A stretch of DNA of 64,000 nucleotides from Glossina fuscipes (GCF_014805625.2 NW_023998414.1:31757170-31821169); one strand, 5' to 3'; counted from the first letter of the stretch, positions 23,985 through 36,204 are shown. The notes: generated from the sequence alone by a model not told the origin. Numbers and translations are program-made.

Positions 23985-24110
23985 TAATACTAAGCTAAAA
24001 AGCCATAAACTACTCCGTCGAATGCTTTGGAAAAGTCCATCCGTTTATTTGTGAACGGAAAGTGCTTTGTAAACTTGACTACAGCATTCCAGAATGTTGG
24101 GGAAACTACA
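23985..24110 (-). mobile_element. Reverse-transcriptase scrap (non-LTR type)
   Basis: On the minus strand, 24043-24003 encodes RMDFSKAFDGVVYGFLA followed by a stop. This closely matches the reverse-transcriptase box A of non-LTR retrotransposons, usually '(V/L)DFSKAFDxVxHxxLL', in which the first D is a catalytic metal ligand. About 22 open codons precede it in frame (EIGVVSPTFWNAVV...), but I cannot match them to the fingers domain. The other RT boxes were not found. Because the assignment rests on one short motif, it is less secure than the 6.6 kb fragment. Confidence 0.45.
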
Positions 24111-27100
24111 CCTATTTCTTAGAAAAGCTATTCTCGCAAGGTTATTACCTTATTACTGAACCTAAAAAAGAAGTGATCAACGATTCATAGAGCTTAGGCA
24201 TTACACTAAGTTTGGCATAAATTGGAATAAATTTTCTAGGATCACTTTTGCAAAATTATAAAATCGAATTAGTCTGCCATGCCGATCTCCGTCAGAGAAA
24301 TTTCAGAGTCCATAACCATACATATATTTTCTAATCGAAGAAGGACTATGACAGTAAAATATCAGATGACCTTACTGAATAGGCATAGGCATAGTTGTAA
24401 GACGGGCTATAGAATGAAATATAGACTTTTCCAAAAAAAAAAAAATTTGCAAAAAAAATCAAATATGGTGATCGAATCTAAATATTCCAGATAATTAAAG
24501 CACATGCCGGGAACAAATCCTTCTACTTTACGTTTAAAGTTTACGAATATAAAGAACGTAAAGTATGATAAAATCTTCCTCAATCGACGTAGACAAGAAG
24601 ATTGGCCGATCAGAGTGCGAAGCGTCTATAATATAAAAATATCCCGAGGCAAAAGAGAGAAAACCATTCACATACCAAACGCTTCCGAGTTATTCATTAC
24701 CATGCAAAATGTTACCGTGTCGATCGAAGTAACATTGTAAATTTCTTACATAATTCATTTTCGTCATTTTTTTTTTTTTTTAATTAATGTCCTTTCTCAG
24801 TGATGGTAAGGATTCACAAAATAGTATTGAGAGATATATGCGCCGCTAAGGCCATGTATTGTGAAAAACACTAAAATTTCTTTTCGATATACGCATATAA
24901 AAAACAACCTCAGTTTTCGGAAAAATCGGAAATCGAGTGAAGCCGGTGTCTATGCATAAAGTTATATATATGTAAAAATTTGAATTGTATAAAAAGCCCA
25001 GAACTCCTAAGTATGCTCACCGTAATTTAATCTCTGCACTCATTACGCATCCATCGTAGGCTATAACCTTGGCCTAACTGCTATTGATTCTCCAAGTAAT
25101 CATGGAATTTCCGCAAGCGAATTGCCTAAGATCCTCGATACTCGATAATTTTTCTTCAATAAGCCCGTATCTTGTAGAAAATAAAAATGTCAAGTGCTTC
25201 GCGCAACATGAACATACGTTCTTTCTTACCACATTTATATAAATGCAAATACAATACAAAATAGATTTCATTTTATTAATAAATAGTTCATACATATCTT
25301 AAAATGTAAATTTCAGCTTTCACTTTACACGCGATAAATGCAGAAAGATCTGCTTTAACAACAATACGGCATTGCATATTTTTAGGATTACCTTTGAATT
25401 TGCCTTCCATTGCAATTAAATATTTCATCAATAATAATCATCGTAGCTTTTTCCCTACGATTCGCATAATTTATATATAAATGCACGTCTCAGATAGATA
25501 GACAGGGTTTCATAGATGGGTAATTAAGTAGCTAAGTTGTTTTCCGCATCCGACAAAGTTCTATGCATACTTCTTTCTATTCCACGTATACTATACACGT
25601 TCTTGTTAATTTCTTATCGAACGAGAAATAATTATTTGTTATAAGTTTCTGGAAAGTTTCAATGTTAACAAAATCAATCTTCTTCTTCTTCTTCTTTTTA
25701 TTTTTTTTATTTTTTATTTTTTTTTGTGTAATGAAAAGGCTTGCATATACTAGTCGCACTTTACAACAATAAAATTGGAAAGGACACTTGACCATTTGAC
25801 TACTTTTCAGTTCATTATATTGTTTGTTGGTGGTCTATTGTGTCCAAGTGTTTATTCATCATCCCAATTGAAAAGTTTGTTTGATTTACTCTAAACTTGT
25901 TTTTTTTTTTTCTTTTTTTTTTTAATTTGTTTATCTGAAGTTCTATTATTTCTTCTTTATTTGTTTATTTTCATTTTTATTTTTTCTTTCTATACAAAGA
26001 AAAACACTCAACCACTATCAAAGTGAAACTTAAGGCAAAAGTTCAAAGTCTATATTTATCCGAACAACTACTTTTTACTATCTTTTCTATACAAAACTTT
26101 GACACAATACCGGTTGAGTTTAAGATACAAAATGTATAACCAAACAGTTCATCTAGGATAACACAAAACAAAAAAAAAAAAAAAAAACAAAAAAAAAGGG
26201 AAAAAATTTAAGAGCAAAGTTTAAAAAAAAAAAAAATGAAAAGAAAACAAGAATTTCTAATAATAAATTGTTGACAATAGAATACTTTTCTGTTGCCAAC
26301 ATATACAGTTTTCAGAATTATGAAGAATGCTTTAAAAACAACTTTCGATTTTTTTCTCTGATTGCATCTTCATAGTTAAAGTTGCCAGCTTAGCATAAAA
26401 CTGGCCATAATGATTTTATAATAAAACCTCAATTTTCTCAACTTGTTTGTGAACTGTGTATTTTTGCCTCTTTCACGTTCTTCATCCACGTGCATATATG
26501 CATACAAACGCAAACGGATAAGCTCACAGCACAAGCAGAAGCACAGTCACGGGCACATACATAGAGAATTATTAAGAAAACAAATCGTTTTTCAATTTAT
26601 TAGAGTAAAGTTTTCTCGCAATTTTGTCTGCATTCACCACTGCACACATGCATAAATGCCTCCACATACATATGAGTATATAATAAATTTTTTTTTTTTT
26701 TTTTTTGTTATGTTGTTAATATATTCTTTCTTTCAATTGTGTGAGTTAAGGTTTTTTTGTTTTTTTTTTTTTTTCAACAATAATTTATTATCATCACACT
26801 TTTTCCAAAAAAGAAAAAATTTTACATGGTCTACCAAGCATTGTTGTATATGTTATGATTTATATTGACTAATTTGTGACATTTCTGCATTCTTAGATTA
26901 TTGTAGTTGTAAACAATAAATCTACTATTACGACAAAGCCAAAATTACTTACATACATGTCTCGGTTTGACTAAATTTAAAGAAACGTTCATTAGTTTGT
27001 AGAAAATTAATTTAGAAAACAACTTGATACGAAAGTAAAATGACCACGTGAAACCAATAACAAAAACAAGCATTTGGCATTGAATGCTTCGTAACCCTCG

Positions 27101-27359
27101 AAATATTCCAATTTTCAGAGGACGTTGCAAGAGGCATTTATTTGCGAAATAAAATTTTTGCTTAAATGCATCAAACATCACTTTTGTGGCCAAGAAATTT
27201 TGTCCTTTCATATACGTTTAAAATAAGTGGGAATTTAAAAAATCGCTTCTATCAGTTTACGTTTAAAATTATTAGAACTCAATATTTCGAGGCCATCATC
27301 GCGATTACGATGAACAGATAGATTGGTAGACAAGTCAACAGATGATTCTGTTATTAACA
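24111..27359. other. AT-rich DNA, no gene recognised
   Basis: Two short plus frames in a row (71 and 78 codons, 24279-24494 and 24504-24740) are Lys/Arg/Asn-rich, as expected from AT-rich DNA, and contain no recognised domain. There is a (TTC)n/poly-T stretch at 25678-25728, poly-T at 25899-25923 and 26690-26706, and poly-A at about 26170-26198. Confidence 0.5.
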
Positions 27360-27880
27360 AACTTGTATGCATTTAAACAAGTAAGAATGCTATCGGTCGA
27401 GCATGGTCGTCGGCCAATGTAGCCATTCAGTCATTTGTTTAATAAACGCACCGAGGACAACCCATTATTTTTATATCTATGCAAAGTTTTCATGAAACCC
27501 CTGATCGCTCGAACGTCAACGCCTAAACTAAATTTACTTCTCAAAGATTATTTATCAATTCGACATCAGGCTTTGCCGTCATAGACGGGTTTCATTTCGC
27601 AAGTGCCCCGATAAATGGTGGCGATTAAAAAAAATAGACCCATGTGATCCAAATTCGCAGGATTCAGTTAGTAAGGATCAAATTTCATCATAAAATATTA
27701 AAAATAAGATATTTTCGAAATTTAAAAACTTATTATTTTTCATTAAAATCCTTGTGTGGATTGAGATCTAAAAATAGGTCTATGTGATCAACAAATTCAG
27801 TAAGGTCATGTCAAACTACTACACAACTATGATCGAATTTTCATCTAGAAATATTGAAAATTACGCCTTTTTACTATATA
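27360..27880 (-). repeat. Dispersed fly repeat, fragment
   Basis: An aacaagtaagaatgctatcggtcg box at about 27377-27400 resembles the common start of dispersed fly repeats. From about 27630, boxes seen in the body of the 2.4-2.9 kb copy recur in reverse orientation: tagacccatgtgatccaaattc, tttcatcataaaatattaaaa, then again aataggtctatgtgatc and ttttcatctagaaatattga. So at least two body units are present here. Boundaries are approximate. Confidence 0.5.
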
Positions 27881-28201
27881 TCAAGATTCAGGTTCCGTAG
27901 AAAAGGGTTATATGGGAAGAGATTCAGAACATTTCCCCATCCGCTTCAAAATTTTCACATCAATTTAAGAATAGCCAAAGTACTATTACTAAGCGATATT
28001 TATCGCGAAATTTTTGAAAATTACAATTTAAACACATATAATATATATACAAGGTGTCGTGGTGGAAAAAGTTCCAAAAATGTAAAATATAAAGCTTATG
28101 CAATTCGGCATAGGAGCGGGAAATGTAAGGGGAAAAAGTACTTTAAAGTTATTTATCCAAATAATGCAAAGACATGTATAGTCAATAAATTAAAAAAATA
28201 A
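27854..28201 (+). other. Open frame of 115 codons, doubtful
   Basis: This ATG-started frame is basic (many Lys, Arg, Tyr, Asn). Its first codons lie within the dispersed repeat just upstream, which argues against a real start. A middle segment (GKRFRTFPH...LLL...CRGGKSSKNVKYKAYAIRH) has a faint likeness to ribosomal protein uS9 ('NGRPL...LLL...VxGGGxxxQxxAIRH'). However, the spacing is wrong, the GGG is GGK and the conserved C-terminal K-R tail is absent. I think chance is more likely. A separate 63-codon open stretch in another frame follows at about 28221-28414. Confidence 0.12.
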
Positions 28202-28643
28202 ACTAATTATTGCAATTAATAAAAGTGACATAAGTAAGAGTGAGGCTGATATTTATATCGAAAAGCACAAACAACAACTGATCGATTCAACCAAGTTATC
28301 CGAAAAAAACAATAAACCATTTCTTGTGAAATTAGAAAGGCCGACTCAATCCAATGTGCAGGCTTCTAAAGCCGCAAACGTAGCTAATGGTTTGTTGAAA
28401 ATGTTTGTTTATTAAAATTTTATCCCCGAAATATAATATGAAAACGGAATTCTGGTCCCTCATGCAACGTCCAAAATATTGATATACTAAGTATATCGGA
28501 ATTCAGATATACTTGTGCTTACGAGCTTAGCTTTTTGTTAAACGTCTTTAAAAACCGAAAATTTTAAAAAAGGTTATTATTAAGTGATTGTGAGTGATTA
28601 GTTTTGATAGGTAAATTGGTAAAAATTATAAAGATCGGTGCAC
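28202..28643. other. AT-rich DNA with a short non-ATG open stretch
   Basis: The plus frame from about 28221 to the stop at about 28413 is open for some 63 codons. It reads KSDISKSEADIYIEK and onward, with no ATG at its head and no recognised domain. The rest is stop-rich. Confidence 0.35.
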
Positions 28644-28860
28644 CATGACCTGGGTGGCACTCGGTTCCGCAAAATTGAAAAGATGCGAAAATGGGTCAGT
28701 CGATGGATCGTCGCCAAACTAATAACAATAATCTTTCGACATGATGTCACCAACGTGCCAAGAATATTGTAAAATATTGTAGAAAATGATCGAAGTCATA
28801 TTGATTAACATATATCGTACTAGCTTTCCACATTAAATGCCTTTTTCAAGTGAAAAAACT
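28644..28860 (+). mobile_element. mariner transposase C-terminal fragment
   Basis: Plus-strand codons read HHDLGGTRFRKIEKMRKWV, then SRWIVAKLITIIFRHDVTNVP, a stop, and NIVEND. This parallels the end of mellifera-type mariner transposases: 'HxLAxxxFxSYExVxKWLDxWIASKxxxFFRHGIxxLPERWxKVVxxD'. The same arrangement, including AKLI..FFRHGI, is found at 31.5-31.65 kb, so the two fragments belong to related families. The catalytic core is absent. The following 80 bases (gcctttttcaagtgaaaaaac) resemble the 3' flank of the 31 kb copy and probably belong to the element. Confidence 0.7.
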
Positions 28861-29242
28861 ATCAAAATGAACGCAATTTTCGATGTTAAGCATGGTAAGA
28901 CTCGTAATCAATGTCAGCTGAATATTTAGCATCCATAGCATGCTAAACGAATAGCGAAAAAATATTTCGCTATAGGCGAAACTACTTCGTTAAGTTGATG
29001 TTCGTGATTTGCCCTTAGGTCTTTGTTGACATGTTTAGATAGTTGACAGCCAGTAACACGTATTAGGAAAAGCATTAGCGAAAAGGTTTTCCAATCGTTC
29101 AATATGAAATTGTTATCTCAGATCTGCTATTTAATTATGTCTTTGTTTTCTTCGTTTTTTTTTTTTCATTTTATTAACGTTCACAAGAGTAGGAAAACTA
29201 AAGCAGTAAAAGAAATTTACGTTTTACATAAAGGAAAAGTTA

Positions 29243-29244
<2 letters not shown>

Positions 29245-29292
<48 letters not shown>
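29245..29292 (+). repeat. Poly-A tract, 48 bases
   Basis: Uninterrupted A run, the longest homopolymer in the window. It creates the poly-Lys core of a 132-codon frame (29104-29502) that is therefore not credible as a gene. No retrocopy is visible upstream. True length is uncertain because long homopolymers are prone to sequencing error. Confidence 0.9.
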
Positions 29293-29294
<2 letters not shown>

Positions 29295-29410
29295 TTTCCT
29301 CATAAAGAAAGAAAGAAAAACAAAATATAGAAAAAGATTACAAGAAGAACAATCGCTTTTGAGAACAAATCAAATAAATACCAATGAAAAGGCAAAAAAT
29401 CACATAATCG

Positions 29411-29442
29411 TCAACAACAGCAACAGCAACAGCAACAACAAT
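29411..29442 (+). repeat. (CAA/CAG)n 'opa'-type repeat
   Basis: Mixed CAACAG triplets, similar to the tracts at 8548 and 57221. It encodes Asn/Ser in the available frame rather than glutamine, so there is no sign that it is translated. Confidence 0.85.
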
Positions 29443-30132
29443 AGTAGTCTATCTGGCATTTTGTTACCATTGTGTTGTGAAGAAATACAGGTAACCAACT
29501 AAAGATTCCCATAACAATAATATACATTTACACTTATGCATATACAATAGACTGAAATGGTAGTTCAACCTACAACTTGAGTTTAAAAAGAAAAAGAGAA
29601 AAAAAAAAAAAAATTGCAATTGTGGCAACAATATTACAAAACACATTCTTCTAGACTGTAATAAATACCCAAGCTTATAAACTTATAGAAGGTAGTTAAA
29701 CGACTTTATACCCCACAGTTGCCATCGCAATCTTAGCTTTGACCCCCATCGTATGGCTTAAGCATTGAAACCAACACCGAAGCAATGTAAGTATTTATTC
29801 ACAACGCCGGTATAATATACAACGTGGCATGAGAACATTCACAATACCATTATCCTCTTAAGTATAAATAACAATATTTTTCATGTGTATTAAAACGAAG
29901 GAAAAAGTTAACGGTTTCACCATGCCATGCCTTGCCATGCCAAGCCATATAAGAGATTCAATACAGTTCAGTAGCAACATACTATACAAGTTATTTGTTG
30001 ACACAAAACCGCCCAACTATTCATCCGACAAAGGCAAACTGAAAATTCATACCTTTGCACATGATATCATAACTATGATAAAACCAACATACACATACAT
30101 ATCTCGATTTTATGCGTGGCGCAAAAATTGAG

Positions 30133-30180
30133 ATACATAACATATATATATATATATATAGATGTATATATGTTATGTAT
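30133..30180. repeat. Perfect 16 bp inverted repeat around an (AT)n core
   Basis: Left arm ATACATAACATATATA (30133-30148) is the exact reverse complement of TATATATGTTATGTAT (30165-30180), with a short AT/gatg centre. The arms extend further into the AT core if slippage is allowed. Such sequence can extrude as a cruciform. The right arm is followed by a further agatgtatata copy. Confidence 0.85.
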
Positions 30181-30442
30181 AGATGTATATATTGAAAAAC
30201 TATTGAATACTTGATATGTTTTGCTTTTATGAGAAGGCGGAAATCTCATTTGTACCGAAGCAAAGAGAAACAGAAAATCATATGCACGATATTGCTTGAA
30301 AAGATACGGCAGGATATTAAGGCAGTTTCAAAAACCCACAGATACCGTTACTGTGCAAAAAGTTAAACCGAATCAATGCAACTGAAAACTTTAACTTAAA
30401 TTTCATCTATAACCAATGTCAATAGACAATAGTAGAGTAAAA

Positions 30443-30564
30443 TCTCTCTCTCTCTCTCTCTCTTTCTCTCTTTCTCTTTCTCTTTCTCTCTCTCTCTTCC
30501 TCTTGGTCTTACAAAATGATATTTGTTTTTACTAATTCAAACGACTGAAAACAATAATTCCTTA

Positions 30565-30605
<41 letters not shown>

Positions 30606-30622
30606 CGAGGGCGAGAGAGAAA
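30443..30622. repeat. Opposed (CT)n and (GA)n tracts
   Basis: A polypyrimidine CT tract with CTTT interruptions runs from about 30443 to 30503. About 60 bases later a polypurine GA tract runs from about 30564 to 30622, interrupted by gggcgag units. The two are complementary in inverted orientation, so one strand could fold into a long hairpin with a ~60-base loop. Confidence 0.85.
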
Positions 30623-31129
30623 GTGTAATGGGAACCGGGGCCATTGGCGACCCTATATTTGAAAAGCCTTCGTTATATCAGTTAATGTCACTGAGCTGCC
30701 CCGCACACGCATGAATGCGTGTTCTTACATCGCAATGATGACGTTTTTCCTCTATGCATGCAATAATTCTTTTCACCTTCTTACTTTCTCTCTCTTAGTT
30801 AGCTTTCGTCCACCGTATTCATGTGGATATATATATATCAATATCAATTACGGGCGCTCAGTTTTTGTTTACACTTTTTGCGATTAGGTTGTTGCATGTA
30901 CACTACCTAATAAGAAACATAATGATTTTGTTACGTAACGTAGAGCCCGCTCTTTATTCAAAGGTTCATTAATAAGGCAAATGGGTCGCATAAAATCGAA
31001 TCAAGCCCTTAAGCCTCTACAATATGTGCCATTATAAATATGAAATTCGATCGTTTAATGCATGCCTTATGTTATCTTTTCAAAGCCCATTATAATTGCT
31101 ATCGCCAATTATGCTGCTATAGTGGATTG

Positions 31130-31740
31130 GCGGATAAAAAAATATTTGATTTTCCACATCAATACCGAAGCAGAATATTGACAGCCATAAAGTCTGCCTG
31201 CTCATATGGCGGAATCGGCAAAGTTTACTGTATTACGAGCTCCTAAAATCGAATAAAACTGCCAATGCAGATGTCAAGCGATATCAATTGAACGAATTGA
31301 TTGATGCGTTTTTGCAAAAACGATCAGCAATACGGGATTAATGAACGCAAAGTCGTCCTCTTGCCTGACAACGCTCGGCCACATGTTGTAACGGTTGTCA
31401 AGAATATACTACGGCAGTTCCAATGGGCAGTTCTGCCTCATCCAGCGTACTCCTCAGATATAGCGCCTCCTGATTACCACTTGTTCAAATCGATGAAAAC
31501 GTGACTTGGCTGGCACGCCGTTTTGAAATCCTAAAGAAATGCGTAAACAGGCCGATGATTCGATCGCTGGCAAATTAATATCGTTCTTTCGACACGGTAT
31601 CGCCATGTTGCCAGAAAGATGGAAAAACGTTGTAGGAAATGAATAAAAAATATTTAATTAATATATATATTGCAGCAATTTTTCGCAACAAATGCGATTT
31701 TCAAGTGCAAAAATGATCAGAATACATGCAAGCATCTATT
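31130..31740 (+). mobile_element. mariner transposase remnant (mellifera-like), central and C-terminal
   Basis: Plus strand, three frames joined by frameshifts. STSIPKQNIDSHKVCLLIW (about 31152-31212) matches 'STSTAKPNIHxxKVMLCIWWD'. LLYYELLKSNKTANADVKRY and QLNELIDAFLQKRSA follow, matching 'GVVYYELLxPxxTxNxxxYxxQL..L..AL..KR'. Then comes an ATG-led open frame (31301-31504) with KVVLLPDNARPHVV (second catalytic Asp, intact) and LPHPAYSSDIAPPDYHLFKSM (third Asp block, intact). A frameshift follows, then MRKQADDSIAGKLISFFRHG and IAMLPERWKNVVGNE-stop. The N-terminal DNA-binding region and first Asp were not found. Several frameshifts make it non-functional. It is the best preserved catalytic core of the mariner remnants here. 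Confidence 0.92.
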
Positions 31741-34700
31741 ATTATCGTACGGAATAGCTCATGTATCAAATTTGTCACTAGCACAAATATAATTAAAGTT
31801 AAAGGAGAAAAAGTTTGACAGTAAACTCTTACATATCCTGCAGATATTTTTTTAAATTTTATTCGAATTCGCAGGAAATATTAAGTAAATCAACCAATAG
31901 AATCCCAGAGTTACCCATAGTTACATTATTAAAAGTCAATTGTCAGCAAGATCTTATGAATGAGAACAAAACTTTATGAAAGCTGAAGTCTTTCCGCATT
32001 TTGAAGATTCACAGTCGGGGCACGTATCTGTAGAAAACAATATTAATAAAATTGTTAAATTTATTAAAAAGGAATAAACTAACCATCAGTCTTTAAATTT
32101 TTTAATATTTCTTTTTTTTTTAATTTCTTTTTTTTTCTTTTTTTGCGAAGAAAATCGAGGAGTCTTAGTATATCAATTATAATAATAATAACAATAACAA
32201 CATGCGTCTTTCGAGTAGCATTCTTTCATTATTATTTCTATCCATTTTCAAATTTTTTAATGCGAAATTCTTTTTAAAATTAACTTTCTTTTAGTATATG
32301 TTCACAAAAACTTTTATGATTCTACTTAAACCATATTTAAGTTTAAACATTCGTGACGCAGAGGCAACACAAAGCCATGATATCGAAATCATATAGATGA
32401 TAGAAAAATATTTAAAGAACGTGATGAGAATTTATTGTTGTCACAACGCTATTTGGTATATAATAATGTACATAATCTATAAAGATATTGAAATACAGAA
32501 AGAAGAAAAAATTGTTTTTTTTTTTTCCTTTTTTTCTTTTATATATACATAACATACGTAGCTTGTGTCGAAAGGTGAAAAAATTTTTTAAAACGTCGAT
32601 GCCATCACCCTTTTGCTAATTAAATACGAAAAAAAAAAATCAAATAAAATTAATATCGATATATAAATGGACATATGTGGCTCTATTTGAGTCCGATTCC
32701 CAGGATTTTCGAACTTTCTCTTTCAATAATGGAAAATTGAAAATTAAATTTAACATTCTTAGTAATTTTATAATTTATAATCTGCAAAATTATTGGTTCC
32801 CTGCAAATAAGTCAAACTATGAGCAATGCACTGCATATTTATTCCATTCTTAAATATGAACAGAAGAAAAGGCAACAACTGAAATACTTAGCTTATAGAC
32901 AACTTCCTGAGCCCGAATAGATGACATCACCTGAATGTTTGGGCAAATTTAAAATAAAAAAAGAACCTTCTGCGGGTAGACATCCCTATGGACAATGAAA
33001 GAGACTGCACTGTACAGCATCTCCTGCTGTACTGTATAACTCATTTTTCTATTCAAATTCCCACGATCACTAAAATTGAGAGATCAAAACTTCACTTATT
33101 ATTAACTCATGGTCAAGTTTAATAGATCAAATCGAAAAATTAGAAGCATTTGAGACGAAGTTAAGTTAAGAAGAAGTGAAAAGTAATTGAAGGGTCGAAA
33201 AATGGAAAATTATTGCAATCAAAAATGTAATGTTCGCGTGATTTAATAGCCGATATAATAATTTCATTTAATTTCATGGTTGGGCATTCTCTCTATATTT
33301 TTTCAACACATAGAATATACATTAGTGCACTGCCAGGAACTGAGAGAAATCATTTAGCATTTAGCATACGATTCCTACAATTAAGTGTTTTTTATGTCAG
33401 CATGTTTTTAAAAATGTTATCAAAATAATGCATAGCTTAGGCAAACATTTCAACTCAGTCAGTCATATGCTTTGCGTTATCTACAACTGGTACATATATC
33501 TAAATACCTTCTTATAAAACTCAAATATTATTTCTTTCATTCAAAAATATAATCATAAAAGATAGCCTTTTAGTTACTCTACGTCTCACATACTACGCTG
33601 CATATATGTGGTTGTAATTTAATTTTTTCTGCTTAATTCGGAGAAAAGCACTGCTGATCATGTGATCGAGACTGTCGAGAATTTAATTGCTTGTGAGTAA
33701 AGATTGCAACGGACGATTTTGAAAAAATTGAAAAAAACGAATAGACAAACACTGGCCAAATGTAAGGAAAAGTCATCAAATTTGCTTAGCTTTTAAATTG
33801 CGCGGTAATAGTTCAGACACACAAAGAAATCGGAAGTCGAACGACATTGGAAAGAAAAATTTCAGATTTCAGCAATCGTTTTAAATTCAAAAGCGCAAGA
33901 GTTCTTGGCATCGTATTGCGGTTAGCGATGGACTTTGATAAAAACAAAAAAAAAAAACTAATAAAAATAACGAGTGATTAAAGCTATTAGCGAGTATTTG
34001 TGTGCGTTTAAAAGTCTATTAAGACTTTTTTAAGCCCAGTAAAAACATCATTGTGTGGTATGCTTACGAGCAGTACAATTTTGCAAACTTCTCGAGTGTT
34101 TTTCAACTTATATTCTCCTTGTGGAAAATAGAGAGAGAGAGAGAGAGAGGGGTTGATGAGGCGTATGATTATTATTCATTTCGATGTTAAGTATCCGTTC
34201 GTGCGTTCATAACAAAAGCTATTGAAGAGCCGGTGTAAATTATTATCTAAGCTTATGCACAGAAAAAAACGCAACAACAAATATGAGCTCATATAACGAC
34301 GACAATTGCACTTGTAAAAGTCCATGTGTATGTGTGTGTGTGTGTGTGTATGTGCGTAAAAGAGCCAAAAGCAAATAAGGGATTATAATCAACTTTCTTT
34401 AATTCGTTTTTACAGCGGTTTTCCTTTTTCTGGTTTTTTATCTATTAATTTACTCGATTTCAATTTGTATTAAATTAATTTGGAATGCAAAAACATTTTC
34501 CGTTACGGGAAAGATAAAAAAATCTTTCAAATATTTTAATTGATTTAAACAATTTCATTATAAATGGTGATTATTTAATTAACAGGAAATACCTTTCAAT
34601 TATATTGAATGTTATACCCAAACGCCATATGAAGCAACCAGTTTTCAATCCAATTTCGGGGCCCCCCCCCCCTCCTCCCTCCCATCTTTTTTTTTTTTTA

Positions 34701-36202
34701 GTAACACTAAGAGATGCGTCAGTTTAATCATGGCATTGGTGACTGCATGCTTCTGCATTTAAGTCTTGTCGTTTAGAAATTTTGCAGAGTCGTAAAGCGG
34801 AAACATTCAGCACAAACGGTTAGTTTAGAAAATTAAAGCTTTATTCTATCAACAGTTGGCACATAATTTTCTAATGTAATGTTAAAAGTATTCGTACCGA
34901 TTTTCTTGCTGTATCTCTGGACAAAAGATGGACAAACGAAACGCTAGACTACACATTTTCTTTATATTTTACCGTTTTACCTTGATAAAAGAAGCAGTGA
35001 GAAACCGAGCTTGAAAAATTGTATCATAAAGTTTGCGATGCATGCACACGCTTTACAAAGGCATGTTCAGTTAATAAGAATAAGTCGGGATTTTAATCGA
35101 GCTAGAGATATAGAGAGATAATATTTGTACCGATTGTTCAACCAGTGAAAGCAGGAGCCCTTCTCGTAATAGAAAATTATTGGGTATTGGGTCAGTCGTT
35201 TCTCTTATTTCCCTTTTTTTGGTTTTTTTTTTTTCTAAAGTAAATCAAATTTAGTTTGGCACACAAAAATTCCGTTCATCATCGATCACAATGTGAAATA
35301 TTCCGATAAAATTTTTGAAGCATTGCTTTCTATCAATCAACGATTGGTTACGCTATTTCCGACCAAGCTTGAAATTATAGGTAAAATGTCGATTTTATCA
35401 ATTCGCGTCTCTCTCAATCCAATTCCCAAAATTTTGCAAGGTTTGGCGCAGCTAAGAAAAGAAAAGAACGGAAAATAGAGCAAGCAAAGCAAAGGTAAAA
35501 AGGAGAGAAACGAATAAAGAATGAAAGAGAAACGATAGGCGGATTTTTAGCCTTAGAATGATAAATGGCACGCGGACATTCAAAAAAAAAGGGAAGCTTA
35601 CCAACAACAAGAAAAAAGGTATTCTTGATAGCAGTAGAACTCGTATATTCTAGACGATCTATCAAAAACTTACCAAAACCTTACTAGCACCGAAGGTGGG
35701 GTAGTCAGACTGGCGTTTCTCTCGGTTTCTCGAAAGATTTTGGGGTCATTTCGCAAGAGATATGAGTCAACATTATTGCATGTCAACGACAAAAAATTAA
35801 TCGTGTTTTCAAAAAAATGCCAAGAAATCATTGAATTAAATGTACGTTGCGTACGTGTTTTTTAAAATATTCGCTCCTTTAGTAATAGGCAGGTATTAAG
35901 GATTCGACTCAAACCACAGATCTGCTCAATTTTTATGGATTTATTTGTTTTTATTTATTATTCCAATTGAATCCGATATACGTTTGAAAATACATTCATT
36001 GTGAAAATTTATTGATACCTTACTGCAAAAAAGAAACAAACAGATGCTGTACATTCACATATCACGGTTTGCATGCTTGCGTACGTATGCACATATAGTT
36101 AATTCAATTAAATGAAATTATATAAATCAATTGATACCACACTGTCAGCATGAATAAAAACTCAATAATTTTCTCTTCAAAAAAGAAGAAAAAAAAAAAA
36201 AT
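31741..36202. other. AT-rich DNA, no gene recognised
   Basis: Short poly-T/A runs, a (GA)n run at 34131-34151, a (GT)n run at about 34327-34350 and a 'ggggcccccccccccc' G/C homopolymer junction at about 34660-34673. The two opposed frames near 35293-35665 are short and anonymous. Confidence 0.5.
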
Positions 36203-36204
36203 GT

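Larger units (their letters stand above)
28861..31129. other. AT-rich DNA with simple repeats, no gene
   Basis: Apart from the repeats listed separately (poly-A at 29245, CAA/CAG at 29411, the AT palindrome at 30133, the CT/GA pair at 30443) I see no gene. A ttaggttgttgcatgtac stretch at about 30886 could be a decayed mariner end for the copy at 31.1 kb, but no partner was found. Confidence 0.45.

Noticed and set aside
29104..29502. 132-codon frame as a gene
   Set aside because: Its core is a 48-base poly-A tract (poly-Lys) followed by CAA/CAG triplets; both are simple repeats.
30886..30925. Left inverted end of the 31 kb mariner (ttaggttg...)
   Set aside because: No partner was found at the right side and no TA duplication could be paired, so it was not used as a boundary.
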